From JBKEBQ01 sp047973225 (GTDB lineage: Bacteria > Bacillota_I > Bacilli_A > Erysipelotrichales > Erysipelotrichaceae): DNA of 64,000 nucleotides. Under the pieces are notes generated by a model. The model did not search any database, was not told the DNA's origin, and was given only the letters and a program-made list of their open reading frames with translations. Shown piece after piece: positions 62,582 to 64,000 of this stretch. Numbering within the stretch: position 1 is the first letter of the stretch; each line of letters starts with the position of its first letter. The stretch covers positions 19,273 through 83,272 of the forward strand of contig JBKEBQ010000007.1 of the NCBI GenBank assembly GCA_047973225.1, in the 5' to 3' direction. The position numbers and the translations under genes are program-made.

Positions 62582-63898
62582 ATGAAAAAGATAAAAAAGA
62601 TACTATGTAGTATTGCTTTATTGATAGGCGTAGTAGGTTGTCAAAAAAGCGAGGTAGAAGAAAAGGCGGTTAAGACAGATCCAATCTATACGTATGATGG
62701 GTTTTATGAAGGAGTCAAACTTAGTGAAGAAGAACAAGAACTTGTGGATGGGAAGATTTTGCATATTAGCGAAAGTTACTTACTACCAACCATGGAATAT
62801 GAATTTAAAATGTATCCACTGGGGGATGAAATCAAGAGTAAGTATTTAAAAAAGCATGAAAAAAAGGTTGTCAAATTTTTAGAAGAAAAATTTGATGAAC
62901 TGTACGCGATGGATATAGATGTAAGAGAAGATCGCGTATTTGATTATATATATACTACAGATTACCGTAGTGAAAAAGAAGAAAGAATAGGAAAACTGAT
63001 ATATCGATATGATGTTGAAGGACAGGAATCTTATCCTGGATATTATAATCAAGTGAATGTAGATCTTAAACTTTTGCATACGAAGCAGGCAAATGATCCA
63101 TGGGATGAGGATATCTTAAGTGCGGAAGCGGTTGAAGATGATGATGGCAAGGTTATTGGAAGCAGTTGGTATGATGATTTATCTGTAGAACTATTGTTAG
63201 CTACAAAGTATAGGAAAGAATTAAATCAATATTATAATAGCTTAGTGAAAAAAATAAACAATTATATAAAAAAGACGGGAAACTATCACGATGTAAAAAT
63301 AGAAGAGATGGCGCCATATTTTCAGTTTAGTGTGAAATGTGGTTATGAGGAGGCAGTTGCATTTTCTATTAGTTATTCTCAAAAAGCCATAGAATATTAT
63401 AATCAACACCAAAAATTTCCTGATGATATGTTTGAAGGTGAGAAGTCAATCGGGTTATATTTTAATAAACAACGGATGAATATCGATGAGATAGTTGAAT
63501 ATGTTAATCGTAGTGAGTATTTTGCGTTTATGATTTTTGTCGATCCTTGGATAAGCAAAGATGTTTTTGATAAAAATGAACTAAGAGATTTAGGAAAAGA
63601 TTACGAAGGGACAATGAAAAAATTCACAGACAATAATTTAGATTGGATTATCAAAGACAAAGATGCGATAAAAAAGATCATCAATGAGAGTAACATTACG
63701 TATACCGAAGTTGATTATGCAGTTGGCATTGGTGTGAAAGCAGCAGATGCCGAAGATGCAGGAAATCTTACAGGGAAAGGGAATACATTTATACCGCTCA
63801 GAATCTACGATGGAGATTATCCATGGCTTAGTGAAGACATTAATAGAGAAAATGAATTAGGAAACACAACAGATTTTACATGGAGAGGAAACAAATGA
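62582..63898 (+). CDS. Large lipoprotein of unknown function
   Basis: 438 residues. Lipobox LIGVVGC in a signal peptide starting MKKIKKILCSIALLI, preceded by AAAGGG; start 62582 is preferred to 62564 because the earlier ATG contains part of the ribosome site. The body is acidic and Tyr/Lys/Glu-rich, with DGFYEGVKLSEEEQELVDGK, a middle region VKFLEEKFDELYAMDID, and a C-terminal half KFPDDMFEGEKSIGLYFN. No family recognised. Its stop overlaps the next gene (ATGA), so it is coupled to it. Confidence 0.6.
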   Translation: MKKIKKILCSIALLIGVVGCQKSEVEEKAVKTDPIYTYDGFYEGVKLSEEEQELVDGKILHISESYLLPTMEYEFKMYPLGDEIKSKYLKKHEKKVVKFLEEKFDELYAMDIDVREDRVFDYIYTTDYRSEKEERIGKLIYRYDVEGQESYPGYYNQVNVDLKLLHTKQANDPWDEDILSAEAVEDDDGKVIGSSWYDDLSVELLLATKYRKELNQYYNSLVKKINNYIKKTGNYHDVKIEEMAPYFQFSVKCGYEEAVAFSISYSQKAIEYYNQHQKFPDDMFEGEKSIGLYFNKQRMNIDEIVEYVNRSEYFAFMIFVDPWISKDVFDKNELRDLGKDYEGTMKKFTDNNLDWIIKDKDAIKKIINESNITYTEVDYAVGIGVKAADAEDAGNLTGKGNTFIPLRIYDGDYPWLSEDINRENELGNTTDFTWRGNK

Positions 63899-64000
63899 TA
63901 TTACAATTACTTAATTTTAGTCAAAAACTTCAAAAGAATAGTCAATTTTCTTTCAATGAAGTATCCAAACAGTTGCGTAATGATTTTGCGGATTACGAAG
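63895..64000 (+). CDS. Partial gene coupled to the lipoprotein
   Basis: The frame opens at ATG 63895 overlapping the lipoprotein stop and runs off the window edge. Readable start MILQLLNFSQKLQKNSQFSF, then NEVSKQLRNDFADYE. Helical and polar, with no signal peptide. Too short to assign; the pairing suggests a secreted or cell-surface partner system, perhaps with an effector in the next window. Confidence 0.4.
   Translation, partial: MILQLLNFSQKLQKNSQFSFNEVSKQLRNDFADYE

Noticed and set aside
1..64000. CRISPR arrays, tRNA or rRNA genes
   Set aside because: No regularly spaced direct repeats and no tRNA-like T-loop or rRNA sequence were seen on either strand.

Overview
The window is a low-GC, AT-rich Firmicutes-type chromosome segment. 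An obligately anaerobic or fermentative member of the Erysipelotrichia or a neighbouring class fits best. Reasons: a class III (anaerobic) ribonucleotide reductase with its radical-SAM activase, formate-tetrahydrofolate ligase, an amidophosphoribosyltransferase of the Fe-S type, PTS sugar uptake, strong GGAGG ribosome sites, Gram-positive lipoproteins and a thioester-type surface adhesin. I infer the taxon from gene style only; no rRNA or tRNA gene is present to confirm it.

Layout. 0-0.7 kb: a small membrane-protein gene with a broken start and a small TM1266-like ACT-fold protein. 0.8-6.6 kb: an ascorbate-type PTS locus (IIA, IIB, IIC), a SIS sugar-phosphate isomerase, an NAL-type aldolase and a PRD/EIIA regulator, which looks like a self-contained sugar-acid pathway. 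6.7-10.0 kb: a gene graveyard (RhuM fragment, internally deleted AAA ATPase, type I methylase hsdM with two nonsense codons). 10.4-11.1 kb: a membrane-anchored wall-type protein. 11.3-15.0 kb: a decayed cluster resembling a circular bacteriocin (hydrophobic precursor, two ABC ATPases, membrane proteins, accessory lipoprotein, FtsX-like permease). 15.2-18.1 kb: nrdDG. 18.4-20.2 kb: thioester adhesin. 20.3-21.1 kb: nitroreductase. 21.2-25.7 kb: guanine-type riboswitch, purD, purB, then fhs. 25.7-28.0 kb: mostly non-coding, with a broken bacteriocin-like gene. 28.1-32.7 kb: alanine dehydrogenase, class II FBP aldolase, a GlmU-like acetyltransferase, prs and a cytidylate-kinase-like gene. 32.8-33.6 kb: FMN riboswitch and ribU on the minus strand. 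33.9-43.7 kb: a second guanine-type riboswitch, an attenuator-like leader ORF and purELCFMNH. 44.0-46.6 kb: PepSY protein, two-component system, PepSY lipoprotein. 46.6-48.6 kb: ispF and gltX. 48.7-51.2 kb: IS3 remnant, SNF2-helicase fragment and membrane proteins of unknown role. 51.4-56.5 kb: YheO-like regulator, GNAT, oxidoreductase, HD phosphohydrolase and small, mostly decayed secreted proteins. 56.5-59.5 kb: a minus-strand operon of VTC domain, DUF4956 and a beta-helix lipoprotein. 59.7-62.0 kb: alpha/beta hydrolase and DUF998 protein. 62.1-62.5 kb: a second IS3 remnant. 62.6-64.0 kb: a large lipoprotein and the start of a coupled gene.

Two themes tie the window together. First, de novo purine synthesis is encoded in two riboswitch-controlled blocks (purD-purB and purELCFMNH), with fhs, prs and FMN-responsive ribU nearby. 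Second, accessory islands between intact housekeeping genes are heavily eroded, repeatedly by one-base losses in A, T or G runs and by in-frame nonsense codons, while long core genes are clean. That contrast favours biological decay over poor sequence quality, although homopolymer read error cannot be excluded for single sites. The most interesting intact or semi-intact elements are the purE leader (riboswitch, terminator, then a 24-codon ORF ending inside a second terminator), the uncharacterised PTS-aldolase pathway, the VTC/DUF4956/beta-helix operon and the decayed circular-bacteriocin-like locus.
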